Of a DNA stretch of 63,863 bases, positions 32,713 to 41,375 are shown in pieces (positions within the stretch are counted from its first letter, which is position 1; each line of letters opens with the position of its first letter). The position numbers and the translations under genes were made by a program. This DNA is from a bacterium (GTDB lineage: Bacteria > Planctomycetota > UBA8108 > UBA1146). Below the pieces are notes generated by a model. That model had not been told where the DNA came from. It was given only the letters and a program-made list of their open reading frames with translations, and searched no databases. The stretch lies in assembly GCA_029976805.1 (NCBI GenBank), contig JAPOLY010000006.1, positions 1 to 63,863 on the forward strand, written 5' to 3'.

Positions 32713-33981
32713 ATGAGCAATATCGCACAACTCCATGGACGAATGGCCCTCGACAGTCGTGGATTTCCCACAGTCGAAGCGGAGTGCATTCTTGAGGATG
32801 GCAGCCGTGGGGTCGCCCTGGTGCCTTCCGGAGCATCGACCGGAGAAGCAGAAGCGCTCGAACTCCGGGATGGTGGCAATGAGTGGGCCGGCAAAGGCGT
32901 CGAAAAAGCGCTCGGTCACCTGCGCGGTGAAATCGGCGAATTGCTGAGCGGGCAGGATGCCCGTGATCAGGAGGGGATCGATCGCCGACTTTGTGAAGCG
33001 GACGGTACCGAGAACAAGGCCCGACTCGGAGCCAACTCCATTCTCGCAGCCTCGATGGCGGTCTGCAGGGCCGCCGCCCAAAGTTGTCAGTTACCCCTCT
33101 ACCGTTACATCGGTGGTCCATCATCCGTACGCCTGCCGATCCCCCTGCTCAATGTGGTGAACGGCGGAGCACATGCCGACAACTCCGTCGATGTGCAGGA
33201 ATTCATGCTCGCCCCCACCGGCTTCAGTGATTTCACCTCCGCCCTGAGAGCCGGAGTCGAGGTCTACCACATCCTGAAGAAGAGATTGAAAGGGGCAGGA
33301 CTCGTCACAGCGGTCGGTGACGAGGGCGGATTCGCACCCGACTTTGACAGTGACGTACAGGTGCTGGAAGAACTGAGCGCCGCCATTCGCGAAGCGGGTT
33401 ATACCCTGGGCCATGATGGTGATTTCACCTTCGCGCTCGATGTCGCTGCCAGTGAACTGTTTCAGGGAGGCAGCTACAGCATGGGAGGGTCGGGTGAATC
33501 CCTGACCTCCTCCCAAATGGTCGACCATTGGGTTCAGTTGGCGAGCCAGTTCCCCTTTACCAGTATCGAGGACGGACTCGATGAAGAGGACTGGTCCGGC
33601 TGGAGCCAATTGACCGCTGCTCTTCCGCAGATCCGCATGGTAGGAGATGACCTGTTTGCAACCGACCCCAAACGGATTCACCGTGGGGTAACAGAGGGTG
33701 CTGGCAGTGCTCTTCTTGTCAAACTGAATCAGATCGGAACCGTCTCGGAAACTCTGCAGGCCATCGACATCGCCTCCGAAGCCGGCTTCCGGATCATCGT
33801 TTCCCATCGCTCCGGTGAGACCGAGGACGACTTCATTGCTGATCTCGCAGTGGCCACCGGCGCCGGTTGGATCAAGACCGGGGCTCCTTGCCGATCGGAG
33901 CGAAATGCCAAATACAACCGGCTCCTGAGGATTGAAGAAGAGCTCGGTTCCTCGGCAGTTCTGGGACCCTTGAAGTTTTGA
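32713..33981 (+). CDS. eno: Enolase
   Basis: 422 residues from ATG 32713 (GGAAG upstream; the frame is open to 32596). Glycolytic conversion of 2-phosphoglycerate to phosphoenolpyruvate. Seen: ALDSRGFPTVEAE, VPSGASTGEAEALELRD, GANSILAASMA, PLLNVVNGGAHADNSVDVQEFM, VGDEGGFAPDF, SIEDGLDEEDWSGW, VGDDLFATD, LVKLNQIGTVSETLQA, IVSHRSGETEDDFIADLAVATGAG (two adjoining runs) and KTGAPCRSERNAKYNRLLRIEE. All catalytic and magnesium residues are present. It is transcribed away from psd. Confidence 0.98.
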   Translation: MSNIAQLHGRMALDSRGFPTVEAECILEDGSRGVALVPSGASTGEAEALELRDGGNEWAGKGVEKALGHLRGEIGELLSGQDARDQEGIDRRLCEADGTENKARLGANSILAASMAVCRAAAQSCQLPLYRYIGGPSSVRLPIPLLNVVNGGAHADNSVDVQEFMLAPTGFSDFTSALRAGVEVYHILKKRLKGAGLVTAVGDEGGFAPDFDSDVQVLEELSAAIREAGYTLGHDGDFTFALDVAASELFQGGSYSMGGSGESLTSSQMVDHWVQLASQFPFTSIEDGLDEEDWSGWSQLTAALPQIRMVGDDLFATDPKRIHRGVTEGAGSALLVKLNQIGTVSETLQAIDIASEAGFRIIVSHRSGETEDDFIADLAVATGAGWIKTGAPCRSERNAKYNRLLRIEEELGSSAVLGPLKF

Positions 33982-34049
33982 GCCAATCCTGATCTACTGC
34001 GGCTGTCGGATTCGTCCGCCTGCCCAGCAGAGTAAGGAGCTCGGAGCTT

Positions 34050-34424
34050 TTGTTCGCAACGATCACTGCCCGCATACACGCTTTTACATTACCGATGATT
34101 CGATGGGCTTCTTCACCACTGAAGAATCTGGGGTTCAACACCCTGCAGATACAACTCACTTGCATCGGTTTATCTCTGGTTTTTTTTCACCAGATTGCTG
34201 CTCCTCGAATTGACCAGATGAATCAGCTGAGAAATCAGGTTGAAGAGATTAGTAGTGATATCCAGGTACAGGAACTGAGCAATGAACAACTGGCAGAGTG
34301 GAATCGCCTGCTGGAAGAAGATCCCCACTTCCGTATGGTGCAGCACCGAAAACTGACCGGTTTCAGGAAATTCGAACAGCACACCCTCGAAGAGTTCCTT
34401 CAGAGCCAGACCCCCCAATCCTGA
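34050..34424 (+). CDS. FtsB/DivIC-like septum-formation protein
   Basis: 124 residues from TTG 34050 (GGAG upstream). One transmembrane helix at about residues 32-50 (LQIQLTCIGLSLVFFHQIA) is followed by a coiled coil (IDQMNQLRNQVEEISSDIQV). A C-terminal segment with EEDPHFRMVQHRKLTGFRK recalls the D/NP-x-x-I-E-x-x-AR-x-x-L-x-x pattern of FtsB/DivIC. The position directly after enolase matches eno-ftsB linkage in many bacteria, which supports the call. It would act in the divisome with FtsL and FtsQ. Planctomycetota often lack classical division genes, so this assignment is worth testing. Confidence 0.5.
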   Translation: MFATITARIHAFTLPMIRWASSPLKNLGFNTLQIQLTCIGLSLVFFHQIAAPRIDQMNQLRNQVEEISSDIQVQELSNEQLAEWNRLLEEDPHFRMVQHRKLTGFRKFEQHTLEEFLQSQTPQS

Positions 34425-34493
34425 ACAGAGGGTCTCCTCTAGACCCGATCTCCAACGACCGTGTGATTCACGTTCAAAGTCCGAACCCGGTAC

Positions 34494-34532
34494 AAAAAAG
34501 GCAGGCCCACAGTTTTTGGAACTGCGGGCCTG
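34494..34532 (-). terminator. Intrinsic terminator for the LysM gene
   Basis: A 13-bp stem, CAGGCCCGCAGTT with AACTGTGGGCCTG on the minus strand (one G-U pair), has a 5-nt loop and is followed by CCTTTTTTG. It lies 30 nt after the stop of the leftward LysM gene. On the plus strand one pair becomes A-C and no T-run follows, so it is mainly leftward. Confidence 0.85.
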
Positions 34533-34562
34533 AGGGATGACTTTGTTGAATCGCTCGTTCGA

Positions 34563-35426
34563 TCACTGCTTCGGAAGCTGGATCACCTTGCCGATACTCA
34601 GGACCTGAAGGTTGACCCCGGGATTGGCGCTCTCGATTTCTTTCCAGCGCGTTCCGTCTCCCAACTGGTCACTGGCAATTCTCCAAAGAGAATCACCATC
34701 CTGAATTTGGTAACTGCGCCCACTGCGTGCGACAGCAGGTGCGGCGGCAGCGGCAACACTCTTCTTTGCCACTCCCAACGGAATCTTCAGAACGAGACCG
34801 GCGGAAAGAACCGTGTCCTCTGTCAGTCCCTTGTTCGCCTCGATAATTCTCTTGTAGGCGATTCCTGAACCGAGGTGACGCTCAGCGAGCCTCCAGAGAC
34901 TGTCCCCTTCTTCCACGACCACTTTGTTGAACTCTCTCTTGGGAGCCACCGGTCTGGGAGGCGTTGTCGTATTTCGGCGAATCGAAGAGACATTCCCCTC
35001 GGAGGTCCGCTGTCCCACAGGATCGTTGCTCAGGACTCCAGTGGTTCGTTGGATATCCACACTTTCGAGACGGGCCGTCGCTCGGCGAGGTTGCCCGGCA
35101 ATTGGCGGGTTGCCCGAGTTGGATTCCGTGACTGCAACCTTGTTCCCGGAGGGAGTGAGCGGAGTCTTCTGATTTCTGACAGGACGCTGCAACCTTCCGG
35201 TTGAAGTCCCCGCCACAGGCCGAGTTGATTCCTTGTTCACCGCAGGGACCGATTTGACCTTGCCGATGCCTTTGGAAGTTTTGTTGGAAGTAGATCTTCC
35301 GGTGACCTGCTCTGCCCCGCTTGGACCATCCTGAACCTTGTTATCCAAGAGGTTCGCGATAACGATCACTACGAGGATCGATATCAGAATGAAGCCGATT
35401 TTTGTGCCTGTTCCCATGCCACTCAT
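34563..35426 (-). CDS. LysM-domain envelope protein with two LysM repeats
   Basis: 287 residues from ATG 35426. An N-terminal transmembrane segment (IGFILISILVVIVIANLL, about residues 7-24) anchors the protein. A long Ser/Thr/Arg-rich disordered linker comes next, to about 160. Two LysM domains follow: VVEEGDSLWRLAERHLGSG with AYKRIIEANKG, and IQDGDSLWRIASDQLGDGT with RWKEIESANPG. LysM binds peptidoglycan N-acetylglucosamine chains. The linker would let it span the periplasm; that role is inferred. It is followed by a strong terminator and is monocistronic by appearance. Confidence 0.88.
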   Translation of the reverse strand: MSGMGTGTKIGFILISILVVIVIANLLDNKVQDGPSGAEQVTGRSTSNKTSKGIGKVKSVPAVNKESTRPVAGTSTGRLQRPVRNQKTPLTPSGNKVAVTESNSGNPPIAGQPRRATARLESVDIQRTTGVLSNDPVGQRTSEGNVSSIRRNTTTPPRPVAPKREFNKVVVEEGDSLWRLAERHLGSGIAYKRIIEANKGLTEDTVLSAGLVLKIPLGVAKKSVAAAAAPAVARSGRSYQIQDGDSLWRIASDQLGDGTRWKEIESANPGVNLQVLSIGKVIQLPKQ

Positions 35427-35639
35427 GGTGTGTTCCCCCTGTTCCCGAATCGTCCTTCCAGAGTGCAAGTCCCCCGACCTGTTGGATCACTCTGGTGAGC
35501 GGATTCTCGTCCAGCTCGAAGTTAGATTGGGCGAGCTGAATGCCGTTGCCGGAGGATAACCCGGAAAAAATCGTGAAGCCACGACCCGTTACCGGATTTA
35601 CAAGGGATTTACGAGGTTTGAGTCCACTTTTGCCAGGGC

Positions 35640-35677
35640 AAGAAAACAGGCCCGCACCCCAAAAGGGTACGGGCCTG
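35640..35677 (-). terminator. Intrinsic terminator downstream of secDF
   Basis: On the minus strand CAGGCCCGTACCC (35677-35665) pairs with GGGTGCGGGCCTG (35659-35647), including one G-U pair, around a 5-nt loop, and is followed by TTTTCTTG. It starts 26 nt beyond the secDF stop. Its stem shares CAGGCCCG/CGGGCCTG with the terminator at 34494-34532. Confidence 0.85.
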
Positions 35678-35702
35678 AAGTGACTCTGCTGAAAATGCGA
35701 AA

Positions 35703-38438
35703 TCAGGCCTTTTTGGCCAATGCGGTCTCCACACGGGCTTTTTCGATTCTTCGACGTGCCGCTTCCTGAAGTCGGATCAGGGTCGGACTGGCGACGAAAA
35801 TCGAGGAGTAGGTACCGATGAGGACACCGACGCAGAGGGCAAAGGCAAAGGAGTGCAGTGCTTCACCGCCGAAGACGAGCAGAATCACGACCACGACAAA
35901 GGTGGTCAATGAGGTCAGAATCGTGCGGCTCAGGGTCTGGTTGATGGACTTGTTGACCAGTTCGACGTAGTCCGCATCCCGCCGTGCATCGCGAAGATTT
36001 TCACGAATCCGGTCGAAGATAACGATGGTGTCGTTCAAGGAATATCCCACCACCGTCAACAATGCGGCGACCACCGGCAGGTTGATCTTCAGGGAGAGCG
36101 CATCTCCCAGAAGGAAATCTCCCAGGGCCAATGCACCGAGGGTGAAGCAGATATCGTGAACCAGCGCCGTAATCGCGGCGGCACCGTAACTGAACTCAAA
36201 GCGGATGCTGATGTAGAAAATGATCGCCAGGAAACTGATCATCAATGCGATGATGGTGTTCCCCTGCATGTCCTTCGCAACACGGCCACTGATACTGCTG
36301 ACTTCCGGGAAGGGCTCCGAGAAATCGAGTCCATCGACATTCTTCAGTGCCAGACTCAACTGGGACTGCAATGCCAAGGCCGCTGCCTGATCCAGTTGCG
36401 GATCACTGACCAGTTCAAAGGAAACGATGCCGGCTGATTCTCCGGGTCCCCCACTGATCTCGCGGATCTCTCCCACCGGGAAATCGGTTGCAAGCAGACG
36501 ATCCTTGACAGAACTGCTGGTCACTCCGACGTCTTCAGTGGTGCCAAGACCCTTAATGACGTGAACGTTGGCATTGAAGAGGTAGGTGCTGATTCCATCC
36601 TGGACATTGTCGGTGATCTTCACTTCTGTGAACGCGTTGGGAGCCAGAATGTTGGCTGCACCAATCACACTCTCCAGTTGCGACTTGAACTGCTCCGTCT
36701 GCTTTTCCCCTTCGATCAGGGTACTCGTACGGATCGAATAGCGGGCAGCTCCTGCCTCGCTGAGTTCACCCACAGCCTGCAACTGGAGATCCGCATACTC
36801 GAAGGCATTCGGATCCGCTGCGACTCCGTCGGTGATGATCTTGCGAATCTCCGATTCCTGAGTCGGCTGGGAAAGATTGACCGTCAGGCGGGTTCCACCG
36901 GTGAAGTCGATACCGAGGGCATCAGAACCACGCCAGCCGAGAACGCCGATCCCACCGACCACGAAGACCCAGAAGAGAACCCGGGTCGCCTCACGCAACT
37001 CCATGAAGTTGATATTCGGCTTCTGAATGATTCGGCCCATGCTCAGGTCACTGATAATTCCCTTCGAGATCAGGAAGGAAAGAACCATGCGACTGAAGAA
37101 GACGGTCGAGAAAAAGGAGGTCAGAATACCGATACTGAGTACAACGGCGAAGCCCTTGACCGCACCGGTTCCGAACTGGAACAGCACGAAAGCGGTGATC
37201 AGCGTCGTCAGGTTGGCATCGAAGATGGTCCAGAAAGCTTTCTGGAAACCTACTGAGAAAGCAGCAGGCAATGCCTTGCCCCGATCCCTCTCTTCACGGA
37301 TTCGTTCGAAGATCAGAATGTTGGCATCGACCGCCATACCCACCGTCAACAGCAGACCCGCCATTCCCGGGAAGGTCAGGGTGTTGCGGAAGATGATCAG
37401 CAGGGTAACCACCAGCATCAGGTTCATGATGAGGGACAGATCTGCGACGATTCCTGCCGCCCTGTAGTAGAGCAGCATGAAGATGGCCACCAGCATCAAT
37501 CCGAAGATCATCGCCTGGGTTCCACGATCGACCGACTCTTTACCCAACAGCGCTCCCACCGTTTGCTGATTGACCAGGAACGGTTTCGCGGGCAGGGATC
37601 CTGCTCTCAGGATGGAGACCAGGTCGTTCACCTCATCGTTGGTAAAGTTGCCCTCGAGGATTCCGTTGCGGGAGATCCGTGCATTGATGGTTGCGATACT
37701 GCTCGCCTTGCCATCGAGGACGATGGCCATGCTGCGATTGATGTTCTCGCCGGTCATATCGGCGAAAAGGGTCGCTCCCTTGCCACCAAACTCGAATCCC
37801 ACCGCAGGCTGTCCCGTTTCATTGGTGGTCGGGAAGCTGTTGCTCAGAAGAGAGGCACTGACCAGATTCGGAGCACGGTTTTCCACCACCACCTTGCCGG
37901 CGGTCAGGGTGTCATCGGCACTGGGACGCTCAACCACAATCTGACGCGGGGATTCGGGAGCCGTTTGTGAACCACGTTCCGCATCGGACATGCTGTTGAA
38001 GGCGATGAGGGCCTGCTCATACTGAACCGTTTCCGCCTCGATACGGACGATATTGGCTTCAGTCTGCTCCGAATCGGGTGCCACGAGCTGGAAGTTCAAC
38101 TCACCGGCACGCTCGATCTGCCCCTTCAGTCGCTCCAGTTCGTCATTGTCAGATCCCGGCAGCTGAATCAGCAGTCGGTTGCGGCCGGAGATGGCCACAC
38201 TGATCTCTTTCAGACCGTAGTTGTCGAAACGGCGAGAGATGACGTCCTTGATGTCTGCGGCCACAGTCGATCTCTGACTCGGATCGATCTGATCAAGGGG
38301 AATCTCGTAAAGCAGTTCAGTACCGCCCTCGAGATCGATGCCCTTCTTGATGTCGTTCTGGTAGTCCTGAAGGGCCCAAACACAGGCTGCAATGAGGAGG
38401 GCGATAAAAACAAATCCCCTACCGAAATTCTGCATCAT
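35703..38438 (-). CDS. secDF: Protein translocase SecD-SecF fusion
   Basis: 911 residues. The SecD half (1-480) has KKGIDLEGGTELLYEI, VVVENRAPNLVSASL, the substrate-region FEFGGKGATLFADMTGENI, and TVGMAVDANILIFERIREE in the membrane domain. The SecF half (490-911) has LGIDFTGGTRLTVNLSQ and VVGYSLNDTIVIFDRIREN. It carries twelve membrane helices and uses the proton motive force to help protein export through SecYEG. A fused SecDF is known in several phyla. Its ATG overlaps the yajC stop (ATGA), so yajC-secDF are coupled. Confidence 0.97.
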   Translation of the reverse strand: MMQNFGRGFVFIALLIAACVWALQDYQNDIKKGIDLEGGTELLYEIPLDQIDPSQRSTVAADIKDVISRRFDNYGLKEISVAISGRNRLLIQLPGSDNDELERLKGQIERAGELNFQLVAPDSEQTEANIVRIEAETVQYEQALIAFNSMSDAERGSQTAPESPRQIVVERPSADDTLTAGKVVVENRAPNLVSASLLSNSFPTTNETGQPAVGFEFGGKGATLFADMTGENINRSMAIVLDGKASSIATINARISRNGILEGNFTNDEVNDLVSILRAGSLPAKPFLVNQQTVGALLGKESVDRGTQAMIFGLMLVAIFMLLYYRAAGIVADLSLIMNLMLVVTLLIIFRNTLTFPGMAGLLLTVGMAVDANILIFERIREERDRGKALPAAFSVGFQKAFWTIFDANLTTLITAFVLFQFGTGAVKGFAVVLSIGILTSFFSTVFFSRMVLSFLISKGIISDLSMGRIIQKPNINFMELREATRVLFWVFVVGGIGVLGWRGSDALGIDFTGGTRLTVNLSQPTQESEIRKIITDGVAADPNAFEYADLQLQAVGELSEAGAARYSIRTSTLIEGEKQTEQFKSQLESVIGAANILAPNAFTEVKITDNVQDGISTYLFNANVHVIKGLGTTEDVGVTSSSVKDRLLATDFPVGEIREISGGPGESAGIVSFELVSDPQLDQAAALALQSQLSLALKNVDGLDFSEPFPEVSSISGRVAKDMQGNTIIALMISFLAIIFYISIRFEFSYGAAAITALVHDICFTLGALALGDFLLGDALSLKINLPVVAALLTVVGYSLNDTIVIFDRIRENLRDARRDADYVELVNKSINQTLSRTILTSLTTFVVVVILLVFGGEALHSFAFALCVGVLIGTYSSIFVASPTLIRLQEAARRRIEKARVETALAKKA

Positions 38439-38836
38439 TTTGTGATTTCCTCTTCCTGAATGCTGGAAGGCGTATCCTTGTTTTCTGAGGCACTGCTAAC
38501 CGTCGACACAGAGGTCAAGGCGACCTTCATGCGAACTCCCTTGGACTCGTCGATCACCAGCACCACATGCCCATGATCCCGATCCACCAATGCCACCTTG
38601 CCGATGATTCCACCGGCTGTTCTGACTTCATCATGTTTGGACAACCCTGCGATCAGGTTGTCATGCTCTTGCATCTGCTTTCTCTGGGGCCGGATGACCA
38701 TGAGGTACATCACGAAGAAGATGATTCCCATCAATGGGAGAAAGTCCAAAAACCCCGGAGGCTGGGGAGCACTTCCCCCAGCTGCAGCGGCCCAGAAAAT
38801 CAGGGCATCAAAGATTCCATTTACAAACGTTGTCAT
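38435..38836 (-). CDS. yajC: Preprotein translocase subunit YajC
   Basis: 133 residues. A single transmembrane helix (FLPLMGIIFFVMYLMVIRP) is followed by the family signature RPQRKQMQEHDNLIAGLSKHDEVR (read as two stretches), then TAGGIIGKVALV. The C-terminal tail is polar. It belongs to the SecDF-YajC complex in the inner membrane. Immediately precedes secDF with overlapping stop and start codons. Confidence 0.95.
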   Translation of the reverse strand: MTTFVNGIFDALIFWAAAAGGSAPQPPGFLDFLPLMGIIFFVMYLMVIRPQRKQMQEHDNLIAGLSKHDEVRTAGGIIGKVALVDRDHGHVVLVIDESKGVRMKVALTSVSTVSSASENKDTPSSIQEEEITK

Positions 38837-38988
38837 CGGTCATCCTGCTCCCTGACACGCCGATTCAATTCCATCCCACCCGGGAGGGGCTGAAGTCGAC
38901 GTGGATGGGGCCCTTTCTTACGGCCGGTAAAACCGCAAGGTGTGCCCATCAGCCAAGTTGCGGATCTTAGTCCGATGGCCCTCGGGAT

Positions 38989-40155
38989 TCAACCGGACCG
39001 GGAGGATAATGCCCCCAGGAACTGGTCCCTGAATCGGCTCCAATCGCCGGATATGATCGCTTTACGGGCCTTTTCAAGAAAGCGATGAAAGACCCGAATG
39101 TTGTGCAGGGAACCCAGTGTGTAGGCGAGAATCTCTTTGCGCTGGTACAGATGGTGCAGGGTTCCACGGCTGTATTTCTGGCAGGCGTAGCAATCGCACC
39201 CCTCCTCAATGGGACCCGCATCCTGTTTGTGGCGGGCATTTTTCATGTTGAGACTGCTTCCATCACTCAGGAACAGGCTCGCGTTGCGAGCATTTCGGGT
39301 CGGGATGACACAGTCAAACATGTCGATCCCCTGATCGACAGCAACGACGAATTCCTCCAGTCCCCCCACCCCCATCAGATAACGGGGCCGATCGAAAGGA
39401 AGCATCGGTGCACTGATCCCGATGGTCGACAGCAGAGCATCTCTGCCCTCACCGACACTCACCCCACCGACGGCGTAGGCATCGAATGGCAACTCCAGAA
39501 GTTGCTGTGCCGATTCCCTGCGCAGATCTTCATGGGTTCCCCCCTGCATGATTCCAAACACCGCCATCGGTTCAAACAACTCGAGTCGCTGGCGATGTTC
39601 GTGGGCACGCAAGGCCCACCGATGAGTTCTGACCACCGCCTTTGCGACCTCGTCTCGCGAGACTCCGCCTGCCGGACATTCATCGAGAATCATGGCAATC
39701 GTCGAACCCAGTTGTGCCTGAATGTCGAGAACCGATTCGGGTGTCAGCAACAAAGGACTGCCATCGATGTGGTTGCGGAACTCCACGCCCTGCTCACTGA
39801 TTCGGTTGCGATGACCGAGGGAGAAAACCTGGAACCCACCGGAGTCTGTCAGAATCGGTCGATCCCAACCCATCACCTGATGCAGACCACCCAATTTTCT
39901 GACCGTATCCACTCCGGGCCTTACCGCGAGATGGTAAGTGTTGGAGAGGATGATCTGTGTTCCACAATCGGTGAGCTGATCAGGGGTCACTCCCTTGACC
40001 GTTGCCTGGGTTCCCACCGGCATGAAGACCGGAGTCTGAATCTTCCCGCGCGGAGTCGTCAGCAGACCGGCGCGGGCGGAGTCGCAGGACGCTTCGACTT
40101 TGAAATCGAAGCCCTCCGTCATGGGGTGACGGGCCATTACTTCCGAATTCACCAC
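38989..40155 (-). CDS. tgt: Queuine/preQ1 tRNA-ribosyltransferase (Tgt)
   Basis: 388 residues. The start is GTG 40155 or the adjoining GTG 40152 (GAGGA upstream), overlapping the SpoIID-protein stop. It exchanges guanine-34 for a queuosine precursor in tRNAs. Seen: TPVFMPVGTQATVKGVTPDQL, LSNTYHLAVRPG, LTDSGGFQVFSLG with the catalytic Asp region, MILDECP, LMGVGGLEEFVVAVDQGIDMFD with nucleophile Asp in the following DCVIPTRNARNA, and the zinc site CDCYACQKYSRGTLHHLY. Complete and normal. Position near yajC-secDF matches the classical tgt-yajC-secDF order. Confidence 0.97.
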   Translation of the reverse strand: MVNSEVMARHPMTEGFDFKVEASCDSARAGLLTTPRGKIQTPVFMPVGTQATVKGVTPDQLTDCGTQIILSNTYHLAVRPGVDTVRKLGGLHQVMGWDRPILTDSGGFQVFSLGHRNRISEQGVEFRNHIDGSPLLLTPESVLDIQAQLGSTIAMILDECPAGGVSRDEVAKAVVRTHRWALRAHEHRQRLELFEPMAVFGIMQGGTHEDLRRESAQQLLELPFDAYAVGGVSVGEGRDALLSTIGISAPMLPFDRPRYLMGVGGLEEFVVAVDQGIDMFDCVIPTRNARNASLFLSDGSSLNMKNARHKQDAGPIEEGCDCYACQKYSRGTLHHLYQRKEILAYTLGSLHNIRVFHRFLEKARKAIISGDWSRFRDQFLGALSSRSG

Positions 40156-41375
40156 AAAGTCCTCAATTCAGTCCCGCGGTAGTAATGCTGGAGAATCTGC
40201 TCATAAGTCTTGGACTTGGCATAACCCTTGGCTCCGTGCTGGCACATGCCAACCCCGTGTCCCCAACCGCGGCCATGGAAGACAAACCTCTTCTTTTCAA
40301 GGGAGACTTCGAAGGCGGACGAGCGCAAGGTCACTTTGGGCGTCAGTTTCCCCAGGCTCGCTCGCAATCGACGGGTATTGATCTCCAGAGACCCCCCGTC
40401 GTGAACGATTCGCAAATAGGGCACGTATCCGGAATCAGACACGTCCACGGGAATGACCTGGCGAATCGTCCCTACACGGATGCCGCTTTGCCCTGCCACC
40501 CGTGCGACCGCCGACCTCAAGACCGGTTCAGCCAGTTCGAGTTTCCAGCGATAGAAGGGGGCCTTCCTGCAACCATCGCAATCGACACTGCTGAGAGCAC
40601 TCATGGGAATCAGGTTGTACCCCGTTTCTCCGGAACAGGTCACTCCCCCACAGGTGGAATGAAAGAAACATTCGAAGACAGCACCGCCGGTCATCAGAGC
40701 CTGGCCACGGGTTTCTTCGACCGCTTCCAGGATCTTCGGATCAATGCCCCCCACACCCTGGTAGACCTGACTGCGCGTCGAAGAGTGGACATGCCAGCGT
40801 CTACCGGGACGTGTCAGAATCTGGAAGAGGGCGTAGGTTCTCGCGGCAACCGCTTGAGCTTTCAGAGCCGCCATGGGAAAGGAGTTCGCCGAGACTTCTT
40901 TGTCGACAACACCCGGAAGATACTTTTCCAGCGAAGTCCGCTCGAACAGATCCCAACCTTCATTGGCATTCTTCCAGCACTCTATCTTTCCGGCGAGCTC
41001 CATCCCTTCACAAAAGAGAGCTCCCGACTCGGCATGGAACCGGATCTCCGTATCAAAACTCCGACCAGAAACCTTGATGACACCCTCACGGGCCTGAACA
41101 ACGATGGGTGAAGGCAGGGACCACTGTTCGGTCTTGGTCTGCAGGCGAATCTTTTCCCCCGCTTTGGTGGCAAAGGTCATGTCCCATTGGCCGGTGGCAA
41201 ATCGGATGCCGACCATCGGTCCATCTTCCCCCGTCTCCGCAAGGCCTGCTGTTGAGGAATTGAACGCTGTCTCTGAGTTGAGAGCTGGGGAAAGCCCCAA
41301 AGAGGGTTCGTTCGGGAACAGTCCCGAAAACATTCCCAGAAGAAGCATGAACCGGCACGCAGCAGTAACCCTCAA
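40149..41375 (-). CDS. SpoIID/LytB domain protein
   Basis: 408 residues from TTG 41375, overlapping the ruvB stop (TTGA). A signal sequence at about residues 8-22 (FMLLLGMFSGLF) suggests export. The SpoIID domain shows LEKYLPGVVDKEVSANSFPM, ALKAQAVAARTYAL, SSTRSQVYQGVGG, VFECFFHSTCGGVT, and RGWGHGVGMCQHGAKGYAK with the catalytic-type residues of the family. SpoIID is a lytic transglycosylase that acts on peptidoglycan in sporulators; the domain is common in non-sporulating bacteria, where it probably remodels the wall. Next to ruvB and tgt, probably by operon convenience. Confidence 0.9.
   Translation of the reverse strand: MRVTAACRFMLLLGMFSGLFPNEPSLGLSPALNSETAFNSSTAGLAETGEDGPMVGIRFATGQWDMTFATKAGEKIRLQTKTEQWSLPSPIVVQAREGVIKVSGRSFDTEIRFHAESGALFCEGMELAGKIECWKNANEGWDLFERTSLEKYLPGVVDKEVSANSFPMAALKAQAVAARTYALFQILTRPGRRWHVHSSTRSQVYQGVGGIDPKILEAVEETRGQALMTGGAVFECFFHSTCGGVTCSGETGYNLIPMSALSSVDCDGCRKAPFYRWKLELAEPVLRSAVARVAGQSGIRVGTIRQVIPVDVSDSGYVPYLRIVHDGGSLEINTRRLRASLGKLTPKVTLRSSAFEVSLEKKRFVFHGRGWGHGVGMCQHGAKGYAKSKTYEQILQHYYRGTELRTLW

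Noticed and set aside
38833-38991. The tgt frame stays open for about 50 codons after its TGA
   Set aside because: Tgt is already full length, the extension resembles no domain, and the only nearby hairpin lies too close to the TGA for a SECIS.
39085-40182. Long antisense frames, for example over tgt, ruvB, dsbD and the GldG-like gene
   Set aside because: They are shadows produced by codon bias opposite strongly supported genes; none has family motifs.
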